Assembly: GCA_947359465.1 (NCBI GenBank)
Contig: OX375883.1
Location: 95,864,293-95,928,292 of the forward strand
Source of the DNA: Metellina segmentata
Taxonomy: Eukaryota > Arthropoda > Arachnida > Araneae > Tetragnathidae
Length of the DNA stretch: 64,000 nucleotides
Direction of reading: 5' to 3'
Shown piece by piece: positions 1 through 9,690 of the stretch (positions are counted from its first letter, which is position 1; every line of letters begins with the position of its first letter). The notes under the pieces are model-generated. The model ran no database searches. It had not been told where the DNA came from and saw only the letters and a list, made by a program, of their open reading frames with translations. The position numbers and the translations under genes are program-made.

Positions 1-94
1 GGTTTCTTCAATGTTTTATTTAAGTCCTTATTTTGTCCTAGAAAGTGCTTAGAAAGTCCGTATTTTTAGTTAGAAAAAAAGAGTGGGAACCCTG
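1..94. mobile_element. Right end of a CAGGGTTCCCAC-type DNA transposon
   Basis: The segment ends in GAGTGGGAACCCTG, the reverse complement of the terminus of the element at 44849-45953. It also carries the repeated 'aagtcctt / gaaagtcc' words typical of that family. The left part lies outside the window, so neither its length nor its target duplication can be checked. Confidence 0.5.
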
Positions 95-553
95 TTTTAG
101 AATTTAAATGAAAATCAGTGAAATACGTTGCCTGTGGATAAAACAAGGACATTGTTTTGCTGTTAAGTTGTTGTCAGAAACTGCTTCATGATGTAAAATG
201 ACTTTCTTAATTACATAGTAGAGCTAAAACTGAAGTTTATATTTTCAAAAATGATATTTTATATTCAAAACAACCAGCAATAACAAATTAAATCAAACGC
301 TGGTATACATACTGTACACAAAGAAACAAGTTAGTAAAATAAATAAGCAATAAAAAGCTTGAATTTTAAAATACATTAAATGCTCACAGGTGTAATAAGA
401 ATCAACAAATTTTATTAATTTATTAGCAAATAAAAGTTATAAAAAAACCACATTACACTGATGTAAATTATGGAGAGACACAGAATTTACATACATTTCT
501 CACACATATTCTATGAGTTCAATTACATTTAAACATTAAAAAAAATCCCCTAC
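95..553. other. AT-rich non-coding stretch
   Basis: No open frame, known repeat end or RNA-like structure was recognised here. Confidence 0.5.
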
Positions 554-865
554 TTATATTAAATACCTAAAATTTAATAACATACTATATTTTTGCACAA
601 AGGTTGCTGCAAAACAACACCAATCAATACCGTAAAGAATAGAAATGAAGTACTTAGAAAAAGAATTGTCTTTACTTACATCTAAGCAGGTATGAGCGAC
701 GTCGTCCACAATGTGATTATTACAACCAAAACAATTCACTGCTTTGGATACACTGTTTGAAAATATATCCTCAATGTGGGCACGCAAAGCATTTTCAATT
801 CCTCTACCCCTTCTGGATTGTATGGGTTTCCGTTGTATGCTTCTTTGGTATTTAATTGCGAACAC
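554..865 (-). CDS. Hypothetical short exon, unrecognised
   Basis: A 103-codon minus-strand frame is open here. Its first part reads as plausible protein, with a basic QSRRGRG stretch and a small Cys/His cluster (CFGC, then H and C about 12 residues later). The frame runs through a consensus splice donor: reverse complement of 674-679 reads GTAAGT. If it is an exon, coding probably stops near 680 and the rest is intron. The Cys/His pattern resembles short zinc-binding tails seen in some transposon proteins, but no family could be named. No partner exon was found. It may equally be chance or mobile-element debris. Confidence 0.2.
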   Translation of the reverse strand: MFAIKYQRSIQRKPIQSRRGRGIENALRAHIEDIFSNSVSKAVNCFGCNNHIVDDVAHTCLDVSKDNSFSKYFISILYGIDWCCFAATFVQKYSMLLNFRYLI

Positions 866-1762
866 CTTGCAAGTTCGTGAGTCACGAAATAATACAGTAT
901 TTGAATAGTGAACTATTCACACATTCAGCAACACGCTGGTAGTTCTCGTAGATTTTGAAGATCTGCTCCCAACGCAACACAACCGGGCATAAAATGTAAA
1001 CACTTCACACTTTTTCGAAAGTCTTTGTAGATTGAGGCGTGTCTCCCACAACTTTTGACACACACCGGTCTCTTTCCAGAATCTTAACGGGTACCAGTGC
1101 CAAAAGTAAAATATTTATTCACTTTGCTTAGAAAAGAATCCCACACTTTCGGCAAAAGCGAAATTCCTTCTTTTGTAGGCTCCAAGCTTTCACTCTCACC
1201 CGTAATGTACTTCCTAATGTGGACTGGGAAGACCAGTGAACTTGTTAACAATCAGGAAATGCTTCTGGCCAACCTATAAAAAAAATCAATGAAGAGTTAA
1301 CATTTTTAAAGCTCACAATAACAGCTCTTCCTACTTTATCAAGCTGTGAAGATGAATAAAACTTTTTTACCCGTGTGCGAAGAGTTTCTCTAAAATTCAG
1401 CCAATACAAATTACATATTTTAAATTAAAAGATGTCTGCAAATTCTGGATATTACCCTGCATTCCATCAATGTTCGAGTTCAATATTTAAATTAAATATT
1501 TTGTCTTCAATTCTAAATTTTTTTCTTTCTTCAAGGTCAAAAAATCTTTCTACATAAAATTTTCTGTGCAGTATTAATTTAACTTGTGGAGATCATGTAA
1601 ATCTGCTAGTTTGAAAAAATAATTTAACTTTCACAATATATAAATAGAGTAGAACAAGTATCCAAACTCCAATTATCTGGATCTCTTTGAGAGGAAAAAT
1701 AAATAAATAAACTAACTCCGCATTTTAAAAGTTTTTTTATCTGTGAATAATAAAAGCGTATA
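866..1762. other. Non-coding, nothing recognised
   Basis: AT-rich sequence with scattered short open frames that lack coding character. Confidence 0.45.
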
Positions 1763-2085
1763 AGTGGTAACTTTTTAATTAACGTCTGACTATACAACAC
1801 AACGTACTATTGACGACGGTACGGAATCAATACCAAAGAGAAAGATTCTGGACCAACACGTAATTTTGAACAATGGCCGGAGGACGAAGACAACACCTGA
1901 AATGGCACCCCACTCTCTAGACCTCCACACCAACTCAATGTGACGACTTTCGGCCAAGACAGATTTAAGGTAAGCTAGCCGCCTCTACCCCATACGCTTA
2001 CAAACATCCATGCAGTGACCCGGATTCGAACCAGGAACCTTCCTATCTAGAGGTTAACACCTTAACCATCAGACCGGTTGGTCGG
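1763..2085 (-). repeat. tRNA-derived SINE, full-length, minus orientation
   Basis: Read on the minus strand this copy has a tRNA-like head containing the B box GGTTCGAATCC, then a central body (GTGTAGAGGCGGCTAG-like), and ends in the family tail CGTTAATTAAAAAGTTACC. It matches the plus-strand copies at 2276-2936 over the whole length. The head would provide an internal RNA polymerase III promoter. Confidence 0.85.
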
Positions 2086-2275
2086 CAAAATTTATGGTCT
2101 TTAATGTAACAATTCATGCTCGTTTCAAGCAATTACTTTAGTTTTTTGTTTCAACAGCAAATATTTGAAACTACAGAGAATATCTACGCAAAATTATATT
2201 CGGAAACAACGATGCAGCCCAAGTATTTTCTTACTTTAAAAATTAATCTAGTCTACGATGTAATCTTATTTAACA

Positions 2276-2601
2276 GTGCCGATCGGGTGGTTAAGGTGTT
2301 AGCCTCCAGATCGGAAGGTTCCTGGTTCGAATCCGGGTCAGAGATGGATGTTTGTAAGCGTAAGGTGTAGAGGCGGCTAGTGCACCTTACATCTGTTGAG
2401 GAAGAAAGTCGTCACGTTGGGTTGGAATGGAAGTTTGGATAGTCGGGTTCCATTTCAGGTGCTGTCTCGTCATCTGATCTTGGTTCAAAATTGCGTGTTG
2501 GTGGTGTACTCGAATCTTTCCCTTGGGGGACTGATCCCGGACCGTCGTCAATACCCCGTTGTGTTGCTCTAGTGCGACGTTAACTAAAAATTACCATTAC
2601 C
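2276..2601 (+). repeat. tRNA-derived SINE, full-length
   Basis: The head carries an A-box-like GTGGTTAAGGTG and a perfect B box, GGTTCGAATCC, at 2324-2334. The body runs through TCGTCACGTTGGGTTGG and CGGACCGTCGTCAATA, and the copy ends in GTTAACTAAAAATTACCATTACC-like tail repeats. Its anticodon-arm region is eroded, so this is a retroposon head and not a working tRNA gene. It is followed directly by a second copy in the same orientation. Confidence 0.88.
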
Positions 2602-2936
2602 TACCAACCGGTATAGTGGTTAAGTTGTTAGCCTCTAGATCGGAAGTATCCTGGTTCTAATCCGGGTCCGGGCATGGATGTTTGTAAGCGTATGGTGTAG
2701 AGGCGGCTAGTGCACCTTACCTCTATTGAGGAAGAAAGTCGTCACGTTGGGTTGGTGTGGAAGTTTGTGGAGAGTGGGGTGCCGTTTCAGGTGCTGTCTC
2801 GTCATCTGATCTGGGTTCAAAATCACGTGTTGGTGGTGTACTCGGATCTTTCCCTTGAGGGATTGATCCCGAACCGTCGTCAATAGCCCGTTGTGTTGTT
2901 CTAGTACGACGTTAACTAAAATTACAATTACCATTA
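2602..2936 (+). repeat. tRNA-derived SINE, second tandem copy
   Basis: This copy follows the previous one head to tail with no spacer. The B box is slightly eroded (GGTTCTAATCC). The body and the GTTAACTAAAATTACAATTACC tail match the family. Tandem SINE copies of this kind can arise by insertion into the tail of an earlier copy. Confidence 0.87.
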
Positions 2937-2995
2937 ATTTAATAGTACAAATGGACCAATTAATGTCCACAACAAGCAAAAAAAAAAACCACATA

Positions 2996-3064
2996 CCTTG
3001 ACATGGCAGTACAACGAGCTATTGACATTCCGAGAGCAATCCCCAAGGGAAAGATTCCAGGTAG
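2996..3064 (-). repeat. SINE 3'-end fragment, inverted
   Basis: Words such as GAGCTATTGACATTCCG and CCCAAGGGAAAGATTCC are the reverse complement of the SINE 3' body. The fragment abuts a plus-strand copy, giving a small inverted arrangement. Confidence 0.6.
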
Positions 3065-3404
3065 ACCTGTTGAGGAAAGCAGTTTAGCAACAAACAGTAG
3101 GGTTGCGGGTTCAAATACAGCGAAATACCGTCGTGTACAAAGGTGGCTGGTGCACGTTAAAGCCACCGTGGTCTCAAATGTCCACACGGCGTAGTGTGGT
3201 CGTTTGAAGAGGGGTGCTCACGTTGGGTTGGCGTGGAAGTTTGGAGAGTGGGGTGCCAGATCAGGTGTTGCTTCGTCATCTGACCGTGGTTCAAAATTAC
3301 GAGGTGTTGTCCTCGGATCTTTCCCTTAAGGGACTGATCCCGGACCGTCGTCAATAGCCCGTTGTGTTGCTCTAGTACGACGTTAACTAAAAATTACCAT
3401 TACC
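3065..3404 (+). repeat. SINE copy with a different tRNA-like head
   Basis: The 3' two thirds match the family closely (GGTGTTGCTTCGTCATCTGA, then ACGAGGTGTTGTCCTCGG, then the standard tail). The head differs: it has a B-box-like GGGTTCAAATAC and a spacer with CTCAAATGTCC. The relic at 4276-4453 has the same second head type, so two SINE subfamilies share one 3' body. Confidence 0.75.
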
Positions 3405-3562
3405 ATGAAGAGGGGTGCCTGCTCAGCAGTTATTTCGTCATCTGACCATGGTTTGAAATTACGTTGTGTCCTCCGATCTTTCCCGTCGGGATTGATCTCG
3501 GACCTTCGTCAATAGTCCGGTGTGTTGATCCAGTATAACGTTAATTAAAATACCTACTTACC
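3405..3562 (+). repeat. SINE 3' fragment
   Basis: A diverged copy of the 3' body and tail only. It begins at the GGGGTGCC body word and ends in AACGTTAATTAAAATACC. Confidence 0.7.
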
Positions 3563-3619
3563 AGGCATGTCCCCTTGTCAACAATGGCCTTGGTTTACAA
3601 CAGTAGGTATTAGCGTAAG

Positions 3620-3940
3620 TGGTGACTTTTTAACTAACGTCTTACAACCCAACGGTCAATTGGCGACGGTCCGGGATCAATCCCCCAAGGGAAAGATACG
3701 AGGACAACGCCACGTCATTTTGAACCACAGTCAGACGACGAGGCATCACCTGAGCTAGCACCCCACTCTCCAAACTTCCACACCAACCTAACGGGAGGAC
3801 TTTCGTCCACGACAGATTGAATGTGCACCAGCCGCCTCTACATTCATACGCTTACAACTATCCGTGCAATGACCCGGATTCAAACCAGGACCTTTTCGAT
3901 CTAGAGGGCAACACCTTAACCATAAGTCCGGTTGGTCAGC
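3620..3940 (-). repeat. tRNA-derived SINE, minus orientation
   Basis: Nearly full-length copy whose head lies at the right end (TGGTTTGAATCCGG on the minus strand) and whose tail lies near 3620. The preceding 57 bases contain no recognised sequence. Confidence 0.8.
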
Positions 3941-4275
3941 TTCCTCACTTCGGAGTGGAGTGGAAGTTAAGAGAATGATGTGCCAGGTCAGGTGTTGACA
4001 TAGTCCTCCTTCGGTGGTTCAATATTTAGAGATATCGTTGGATTTTCCTCTTCGGAATTCTTCCCAGACCGGTACCAATAGCTTTTTTATTGCTCCATTT
4101 TGTCGTCGATTGCCTATCTTTCATTTACTTTATTTAACAACCTAAAGACTTTCCCATTATCTGTTCGTGGTTCAAAATTACGAGGTGTTGTCCTCGGATC
4201 ATTCCTTTAAGGGATTGATCCCGGACCGTCGTAAACAGCCCGTTGTGTTGCTTTAGTACGACGTAAATTACACAT
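3941..4275 (+). repeat. Two diverged SINE 3' fragments
   Basis: About 3941-4135 is a strongly diverged body. About 4140-4275 is a better match (GTGGTTCAAAATTACGAGG, CCCGGACCGTCGTAAACAG, CTTTAGTACGACG). Both are plus-oriented. Confidence 0.6.
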
Positions 4276-4453
4276 TATCTGTCAGGGGGCCGCGGTATCA
4301 AGGTTGGAAGTAGCGGATTAGCAACGGTACGGAATGAATTATAAATTAAACCAAAAACCTAGTGCACGTTAAGTCTATCTCAAATGTCCTCACGTTGGCG
4401 TAGTGTGAAAGTTTGGGGAGAGGTGTTGCATCTTAGATATATATATATAGCGT
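4276..4453 (+). repeat. Left half of a SINE split by the gypsy element
   Basis: This second-head-type SINE (GTGCACGTTAAGTCTATCTC, CTCACGTTGGCG) stops at the GCGT target site. It resumes after the retrotransposon at 9172 with TCTTCTGACTGTGG, which is the next part of the family body. An (AT)n run at about 4438-4449 lies just before the target site. Confidence 0.75.
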
Positions 4454-4729
4454 TATAGGTGCTGGTTGCTCAGTTGTAGATAATTCTATGAAAAGTTTAT
4501 ATTTCCAGCACATTTACTTTGGGAAACATCGTTAATTTTTATCTTTTGGAATCAGAAAAATAAGCAGAACAACATTCTTTCGTTTGCAAGAATTTTTCTC
4601 TTTTTTTATTCGTGTTGCCAGGTTTAGATATAGAGCTTTTAGAAAAGAAAGATTATACTCAGCATTCATAGATGCTACATACTTTTAACCCAGCATACAC
4701 AGATGCTTCTAAGATACATAGATGCTACA
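4454..4729 (-). repeat. 3' LTR of the gypsy element
   Basis: 276 bp. On the minus strand it starts TGTAGCATC and ends CCTATA. It matches the copy at 8896-9171 except at two places seen by eye (CATAGATGC versus CATAGCTGC, and AGCATACAC versus AGCACACAC). Confidence 0.95.
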
Positions 4730-4744
4730 TTACTCCCTTCCCAG
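4730..4744 (-). promoter_or_regulatory. Polypurine tract
   Basis: The minus strand reads CTGGGAAGGGAGTAA immediately before the 3' LTR. This is the expected position for plus-strand primer formation. Confidence 0.75.
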
Positions 4745-4955
4745 TAACTAAGTTACGATGAAGAGAGGAGCAGTAATAAGAACAATTTACAGTTATATAC
4801 AAATTATTAAAGTATCTAAAGAAAAAAATTTTTACAATAATCCAAATATCCTTTTGAAAACATCTTGAAATATAACAATAATGACAATATATGTATATAT
4901 GATATGGATAAAAGAAATGATAATATATAGTTAAAGTTAACAATAATTTGTACAT

Positions 4956-7900
4956 TCAGTCTCTAAAACGAACAGGTCGTTGAATCTTTCTTCCAATACG
5001 AGAAAATCTTTGTTCTAGAGGCTTATCTGTGGTAACGTCCGGTGTATCCGCTTGCACAGGTACTGGTGGTTCTGGATGCTTTTCATCGGCGGCCAAAATG
5101 TAAGCAGGTTTAAGTCGGTCAATAGAAATGTTAACTTCTTTACCTTTTATGCAGACTAAGAAGTATTTCTCAGTTTTCAGAATCACTTTGAAGGGTCCTT
5201 CATATGCAGGCTCAAATGGTTTCTTGACTCTGTCTGTTCTTATGAACACATGGGAACACGTTTTGAGATCCTTATGTATAAATGCTTTGAAGTTATTTCT
5301 ATGCCTTGTAGTTTTAGGTTTGAAAAATTGCATCTGCTCTTGTGATTTGTGCAGAAACGTCTCTGGGATCGTAGAAATAGTTGGATCATCAAAGAATTCT
5401 CCAGGGAGTTTTATGGTTCTTCCATAAACCATTTGCGAGATTGAATGTTCAGAATCCTCTTTTATAGCTGCTCTGAGGCCCAAAAGTATAGTTGGAATAG
5501 ATTCTGTCCATCGAAGAGTATTGTGTGACCGTATAGCTGCTTTCAGTGTCCTATGAAGTCTTTCGATTTTGCCATTACACTGTGGATGATATGCAGTTGT
5601 GTGTTTAAGTTTCATTCCACAAATAGCTGCCAAAGTTCTAAAAAGTTCGGATGTAAATTGCAAACCTCGGTCTGTGATGACTTCGTAAGGTACTCCAAAT
5701 CGGGTTATCCAACCTTCGTAAAATGATCTTGCCACTGTTTCGGAGGTTATATCTCGTAAAGGGATAACTTCCATCCAACTAGTAAAGCGATCTATGCAAG
5801 TTAAACAGTAAACAAACTCATTAGATGGTGAGTAAGGTCCAATGATATCAATATGAACTGTGCTGAATCGTTCATCCGGTTCTTTGTAGGTTCCTAATGG
5901 TGAGTTAGTGTGCCTCGTAATTTTGTTTTTCTGGCAACTGATGCATGTTTGCGACCATTTCCTTACGTCTTTCCGAATGTTTTTCCAAATAAATCTTGAT
6001 GTCATTTGTTTCACTGTTGCTTTGATACCTGGATGAGCTAAACTATGGATTGCTTGAAACATTATCTTTCTAAATGATTTAGGTATATATGTTCTTACAT
6101 TCGAAGTTGAAATGTCACACCAAAGAAATTTACCAGATGGAAGGTTATTTAGTTTAAAATTTAAAAATTTGTTGTTACGTAATTCATTCAATTCTTCATC
6201 ATTAATTTGATCTTCAGCTATTTTATCGAAATCTATTACAGTTAATTCTTCAACTCTTGACAACGTATCAGCAATAATATTATCTTGTCCACTAATATGA
6301 ACTATTTTCGTTGTGAATTGAGAAATGTATTGTAAGTGTCTTAACTGTCTTGGAGATGCTTTTTCATTCTTTTGTTGAAGGGCAAAGATTAGTGGTTTAT
6401 GATCGGTTATTATTGTAAAATCTCTTCCTTCTAATAAGTGTTTGAAATATTTTATAGATTGGTATATGCCTAAAAGTTCACGATCATATGTACTATAATT
6501 TCTTTGTGCATCGTTTAGTTTTTTGGAAAAGAATGCTATTGGTTTCCAGCCATGTTTGTCATGTTGTTGGAGGACTGCTCCTGTTGCGAACTCTGAAGCG
6601 TCTGTATATAAAGACAGTGGTAATTCAGAATTCGGAACAGTTAATAACGCAGTATTTGCTAAGTCCAATTTACATTCTTCAAATTGTTTCTTCGCTTCGT
6701 CAGTCCAAGGAATTTTTCTTCGATCTTTTTTTCTAGCACCTTTTAAATATTCGTTGAGTAAAGATTGCTTGTGAGCAGCTTTCTTCAGGTACCGACGGTA
6801 AAAATTTAGCATTCCTAAGAAAGTGCGAAGTTGATGGATAGTTTCTGGTAATGGAAAGTCAATGATAGCTTGAACCTTTTGTGGCAATGGGCGAGAACCT
6901 TCTGGAGTTATTAAGTATCCTAAAAATTCGAGGCTATTTACTCCAAAGATGGATTTTGACAGATTTATCCGTAATCCATATTTAGCAAATTGGTCCAAAA
7001 CTATTATCAGGTGTTTTTGATGTTCTTCTTCCGTTTCGGATGCGATAAGAATGTCATCTAAGTACGGGAAAACAAAATCTAATCCGTGCAAAACTTCATT
7101 TATGAACCTTTGAAAGGTGGCAGGGGCATTTCGAAGTCCGAAACTCATTACATTAAATTCGAATAGTCCAAATGGGGTTATAATGGCGGTTTTATGCTTG
7201 TCTTCTTCTGCTATCGGAATTTGGAAGTAGGCTTTGAAGAGATCAGTTTTTGAAAACACACGTTTATCTTTAAGTATATGATGGAAATCTTCAATCCTAG
7301 GGATTGGATATCGGTCTGGCACTGTCCTATCATTAAGTCGGCGATAATCACCACATGGACGAATCGAGCCATCCTTCTTTGTGACAAGATGGAGAGGACT
7401 TGCCCATGCAGATTTTGATGGTCTAATAATGCCGTTGTTTATCATGAATTTAAATTCTTCCTTGGCTATTTCCAAGCGTTTGTTATCCAACTGTCGTGCT
7501 TTACTATAAACAGGTTTTCCTTGAGTAGTAATATAATGTTTAACATTATGATTAACATTTGATATTAATAAATTCGGTTTAGTAATACTGGGATATTGTG
7601 ATAATAAGCTAGAAAATTTAGAGTTTTTATCAAAAATGCTTACACCTATTTCTTCAATTGCTGATGTGGCAGTGCCCAAAACATTGAGTTTGGTTACACC
7701 ATCAATCAGTTTCCTTTGTTTAATATCCAGCAATAAATTAAATTGATTTAGAAAATCAGCACCTAAAATTGCTTTACTGATTTTGGCTATGATAAAAGGC
7801 CACTGAAAATCACGACGAAGACCTAAATCGAGCGTTAAAATTTTGTATCCATAACAAGGTATTTCAGTACCATTAGCAGCATACAGTTTGAAATCACTAT

Positions 7901-8000
7901 TCAGGGTATCAGTTGATTGAGCTGGGATGATGCTCACGTCAGCTCCACTATCCACAAGAAAACGCAAGCCCGTTTTTCTGTCCGAAACAAATAGTCGGTA
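4956..8000 (-). CDS. Pol polyprotein (protease-RT-RNase H-integrase)
   Basis: The frame is open from about 8000 to a stop at 4956. Residue numbers count from the TTG-encoded residue at 7967, which is not a proposed start. The protease motif LVDSGADVS is at 4-12. Reverse transcriptase carries YLDD at 302-305. RNase H shows TDAS near 455 and TDHKP at 521-525. The integrase has an HHCC finger (H641, H645, C675, C678) and the catalytic triad D707, D766, E802, followed by a GPF motif near 924. All catalytic residues are present and I see no internal stop over 1003 residues. The frame is -1 relative to gag, so expression would need a frameshift or another mechanism. An in-frame TAG at 8001-8003, upstream of the protease, may be an inactivating change. 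There is no chromodomain. Confidence 0.92.
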   Translation of the reverse strand, partial: YRLFVSDRKTGLRFLVDSGADVSIIPAQSTDTLNSDFKLYAANGTEIPCYGYKILTLDLGLRRDFQWPFIIAKISKAILGADFLNQFNLLLDIKQRKLIDGVTKLNVLGTATSAIEEIGVSIFDKNSKFSSLLSQYPSITKPNLLISNVNHNVKHYITTQGKPVYSKARQLDNKRLEIAKEEFKFMINNGIIRPSKSAWASPLHLVTKKDGSIRPCGDYRRLNDRTVPDRYPIPRIEDFHHILKDKRVFSKTDLFKAYFQIPIAEEDKHKTAIITPFGLFEFNVMSFGLRNAPATFQRFINEVLHGLDFVFPYLDDILIASETEEEHQKHLIIVLDQFAKYGLRINLSKSIFGVNSLEFLGYLITPEGSRPLPQKVQAIIDFPLPETIHQLRTFLGMLNFYRRYLKKAAHKQSLLNEYLKGARKKDRRKIPWTDEAKKQFEECKLDLANTALLTVPNSELPLSLYTDASEFATGAVLQQHDKHGWKPIAFFSKKLNDAQRNYSTYDRELLGIYQSIKYFKHLLEGRDFTIITDHKPLIFALQQKNEKASPRQLRHLQYISQFTTKIVHISGQDNIIADTLSRVEELTVIDFDKIAEDQINDEELNELRNNKFLNFKLNNLPSGKFLWCDISTSNVRTYIPKSFRKIMFQAIHSLAHPGIKATVKQMTSRFIWKNIRKDVRKWSQTCISCQKNKITRHTNSPLGTYKEPDERFSTVHIDIIGPYSPSNEFVYCLTCIDRFTSWMEVIPLRDITSETVARSFYEGWITRFGVPYEVITDRGLQFTSELFRTLAAICGMKLKHTTAYHPQCNGKIERLHRTLKAAIRSHNTLRWTESIPTILLGLRAAIKEDSEHSISQMVYGRTIKLPGEFFDDPTISTIPETFLHKSQEQMQFFKPKTTRHRNNFKAFIHKDLKTCSHVFIRTDRVKKPFEPAYEGPFKVILKTEKYFLVCIKGKEVNISIDRLKPAYILAADEKHPEPPVPVQADTPDVTTDKPLEQRFSRIGRKIQRPVRFRD

Positions 8001-8041
8001 CTAGCGGCAATCATGCATATCATTTGCAGCAGAGCTTGCCG

Positions 8042-8863
8042 CTAATTCTGCTGCGCAGTGAAGTTTTCCGTCCTTTTCCAACTGCAAGGAGGAACGCATT
8101 TATCCGGCAAGCACTTGTCACCAAATTTAAAGTGATAATAGCAGTATTTTCCGTTAGGATTAAATTTGCGATATCTGCTACGAGATCTGGAACGAGCACG
8201 TTTCGTGAAATTTTCAGTCGATCTCGGAATACGATTTACAGTTAGTTGAGCAATTTGCTGTTCCAAAGTTGTTATTTTGAGCATTAAATCATTAATTGTA
8301 GGAGAAGAAGGTTTTTCATTATTTACAGTATAGATGTCGCTTCGGGAGCTCATATCGCAGATTTTATCAGCCATTAACGCCAATTTATTCATATCTTCAT
8401 CACTAACTAATAAAATGTGTTTCATTGCTTCTGGCAATTTGTCGAGCCAAAGTGTTTTTATTAAATTCTCAGATACATCTGGAGTAGCAACAGCACGTAA
8501 TTTTTGCAAAAGTTGGCTGGGTTTCATATCCCCCAGTTCAATTCCTGTGATGAGACGTCCGATTCTCGTGCTTTCACTCTCTTTAAAGAGATTTAACAGC
8601 CTTGTTTTTGAATCAGCATATTTACAACTACTTATACTACTAACAATGTCCCAAATATTCTCGACATATTTCGGCTCAAGCTGAGACACCAAATGGTTAA
8701 ATTTTGTTTCATCAGACACAATATTGTTAATTTTAAACTGAGCCTCAACTTGAAAAAACCAAATTTCTGGTTTATCAACCCAGAATGGAGGTATTTTGAT
8801 GCTCACCTTGTGTAGTTCCGAAGACAAAGGAAGCGTCTTGGTTTCAGTTTCATTTTCAGTCAT
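8042..8863 (-). CDS. Gag polyprotein
   Basis: A 273-residue frame begins 14 bases inside the primer-binding site. The first 200 residues form the capsid-like part seen in arthropod gypsy elements (PPFWVDKPEIWFFQVEAQF near the start). An Arg/Ser-rich segment (RARSRSRSRYRK) lies near 222-233. The C-terminal knuckle is C241, H244, C256, C260, with an extra C251. This C-x2-H-x11-C-x3-C spacing is the unusual CsRn1-type knuckle for nucleic-acid binding. The stop at 8042-8044 lies in a region where the pol frame (-1) is also open. Confidence 0.9.
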   Translation of the reverse strand: MTENETETKTLPLSSELHKVSIKIPPFWVDKPEIWFFQVEAQFKINNIVSDETKFNHLVSQLEPKYVENIWDIVSSISSCKYADSKTRLLNLFKESESTRIGRLITGIELGDMKPSQLLQKLRAVATPDVSENLIKTLWLDKLPEAMKHILLVSDEDMNKLALMADKICDMSSRSDIYTVNNEKPSSPTINDLMLKITTLEQQIAQLTVNRIPRSTENFTKRARSRSRSRYRKFNPNGKYCYYHFKFGDKCLPDKCVPPCSWKRTENFTAQQN

Positions 8864-8876
8864 CTTGTTGTCGTTA

Positions 8877-8890
8877 GTCCAGGGTCACCA
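8877..8890 (-). promoter_or_regulatory. tRNA primer-binding site
   Basis: Minus strand TGGTGACCCTGGAC begins 5 nt after the 5' LTR. The first nine bases fit the 3' end of tRNA-Trp, the primer reported for CsRn1-type elements; later bases fit poorly. Confidence 0.65.
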
Positions 8891-8895
8891 ATTCA

Positions 8896-9171
8896 TATAG
8901 GTGCTGGTTGCTCAGTTGTAGATAATTCTATGAAAAGTTTATATTTCCAGCACATTTACTTTGGGAAACATCGTTAATTTTTATCTTTTGGAATCAGAAA
9001 AATAAGCAGAACAACATTCTTTCGTTTGCAAGAATTTTTCTCTTTTTTTATTCGTGTTGCCAGGTTTAGATATAGAGCTTTTAGAAAAGAAAGATTATAC
9101 TCAGCATTCATAGCTGCTACATACTTTTAACCCAGCACACACAGATGCTTCTAAGATACATAGATGCTACA
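8896..9171 (-). repeat. 5' LTR of the gypsy element
   Basis: 276 bp, the partner of 4454-4729. It should hold the promoter of the element; no TATA box was assigned. Confidence 0.95.
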
Positions 9172-9300
9172 GCGTCTTCTGACTGTGGTTTAAAATTACG
9201 TGGTGAACCCCTAGAATCTTGCCCTTCGGAGGTAGATCCTGGTCCTTCGCCAATAATAATCCGTTAGGTTGCTTCATTGTGACGTCTAATATATACAGGT
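9172..9300 (+). repeat. Right half of the SINE split by the gypsy element
   Basis: It continues the SINE body interrupted at 4453 (TCTTCTGACTGTGGTTTAAA) and ends in a diverged tail (GTTGCTTCATTGTGACG). Confidence 0.7.
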
Positions 9301-9337
9301 TCCAAATGTTCACAAGTTGGTATGGTGTGGAAGTTAG

Positions 9338-9690
9338 GTAATTTTAGTTAACGTCGTACTAGAGCAACACAACGGGCTATTGACGACGGTCCGGGATCAG
9401 TCCCTTAAGGGAAAGATCCGAGGACAACACCTCGTAATTTTGAACCACGGTCAGATGACGAAGCAACACCTGAGCTGGCACCCCACTCTCCAAACTTCCA
9501 CGCCAACCCATGGAAGTTAGGAGAGTGGAGTGTCAGTTCAATTGTGACTTCTTTATCTGACCGTTGTTCAAAAATACTTGGTATTGTACTCGGATCTTTC
9601 CTTTAAGGGTATTGATCCCGGACCGTGGTCAATAGCTCGTTGTGTTACGTTTACGGCACGATGTTAACTAATAATTACCAATTACTATTC
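9338..9690. repeat. Head-to-head pair of SINE 3' bodies (inverted repeat)
   Basis: 9338-9508 is a minus-strand SINE 3' body, and 9509-9690 is a plus-strand body starting TGGAAGTTAGGAGAGTGG. The two join within the family's TTGGCGTGGAAGTTTGG region, so the pair could fold into a long hairpin. The plus copy is more diverged. Confidence 0.75.

Larger units (their letters stand above)
4454..9171 (-). mobile_element. Ty3/gypsy LTR retrotransposon, CsRn1-type, near full length
   Basis: A 4.72-kb element on the minus strand with two 276-bp LTRs, a tRNA primer site, gag, pol and a polypurine tract. It is flanked by the 4-bp duplication GCGT (4450-4453 and 9172-9175). The LTRs differ at only two positions that I could find, so the insertion is recent. 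Assignment to the CsRn1 group rests on the Gag C/H/C/C knuckle (instead of the usual CCHC) and on a primer site starting TGGTGACCC, as described for tRNA-Trp-primed members of that group. Pol order is protease, reverse transcriptase, RNase H, integrase. It sits inside a SINE. Confidence 0.93.

Noticed and set aside
2276..2350. Possible tRNA gene at the SINE head
   Set aside because: The B box is perfect, but the acceptor and anticodon stems do not pair properly and the head continues into the SINE body. It is a retroposon promoter.
2707..3354. Open frames within the SINE cluster (such as 2707-2994 and 3157-3354)
   Set aside because: They are chance frames in a non-coding SINE and recur wherever the repeat occurs.
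5128..5427. Plus-strand frames within the gypsy pol and gag (also 6488-6774 and 8334-8684)
   Set aside because: They are antisense shadows of the well-supported retrotransposon proteins.
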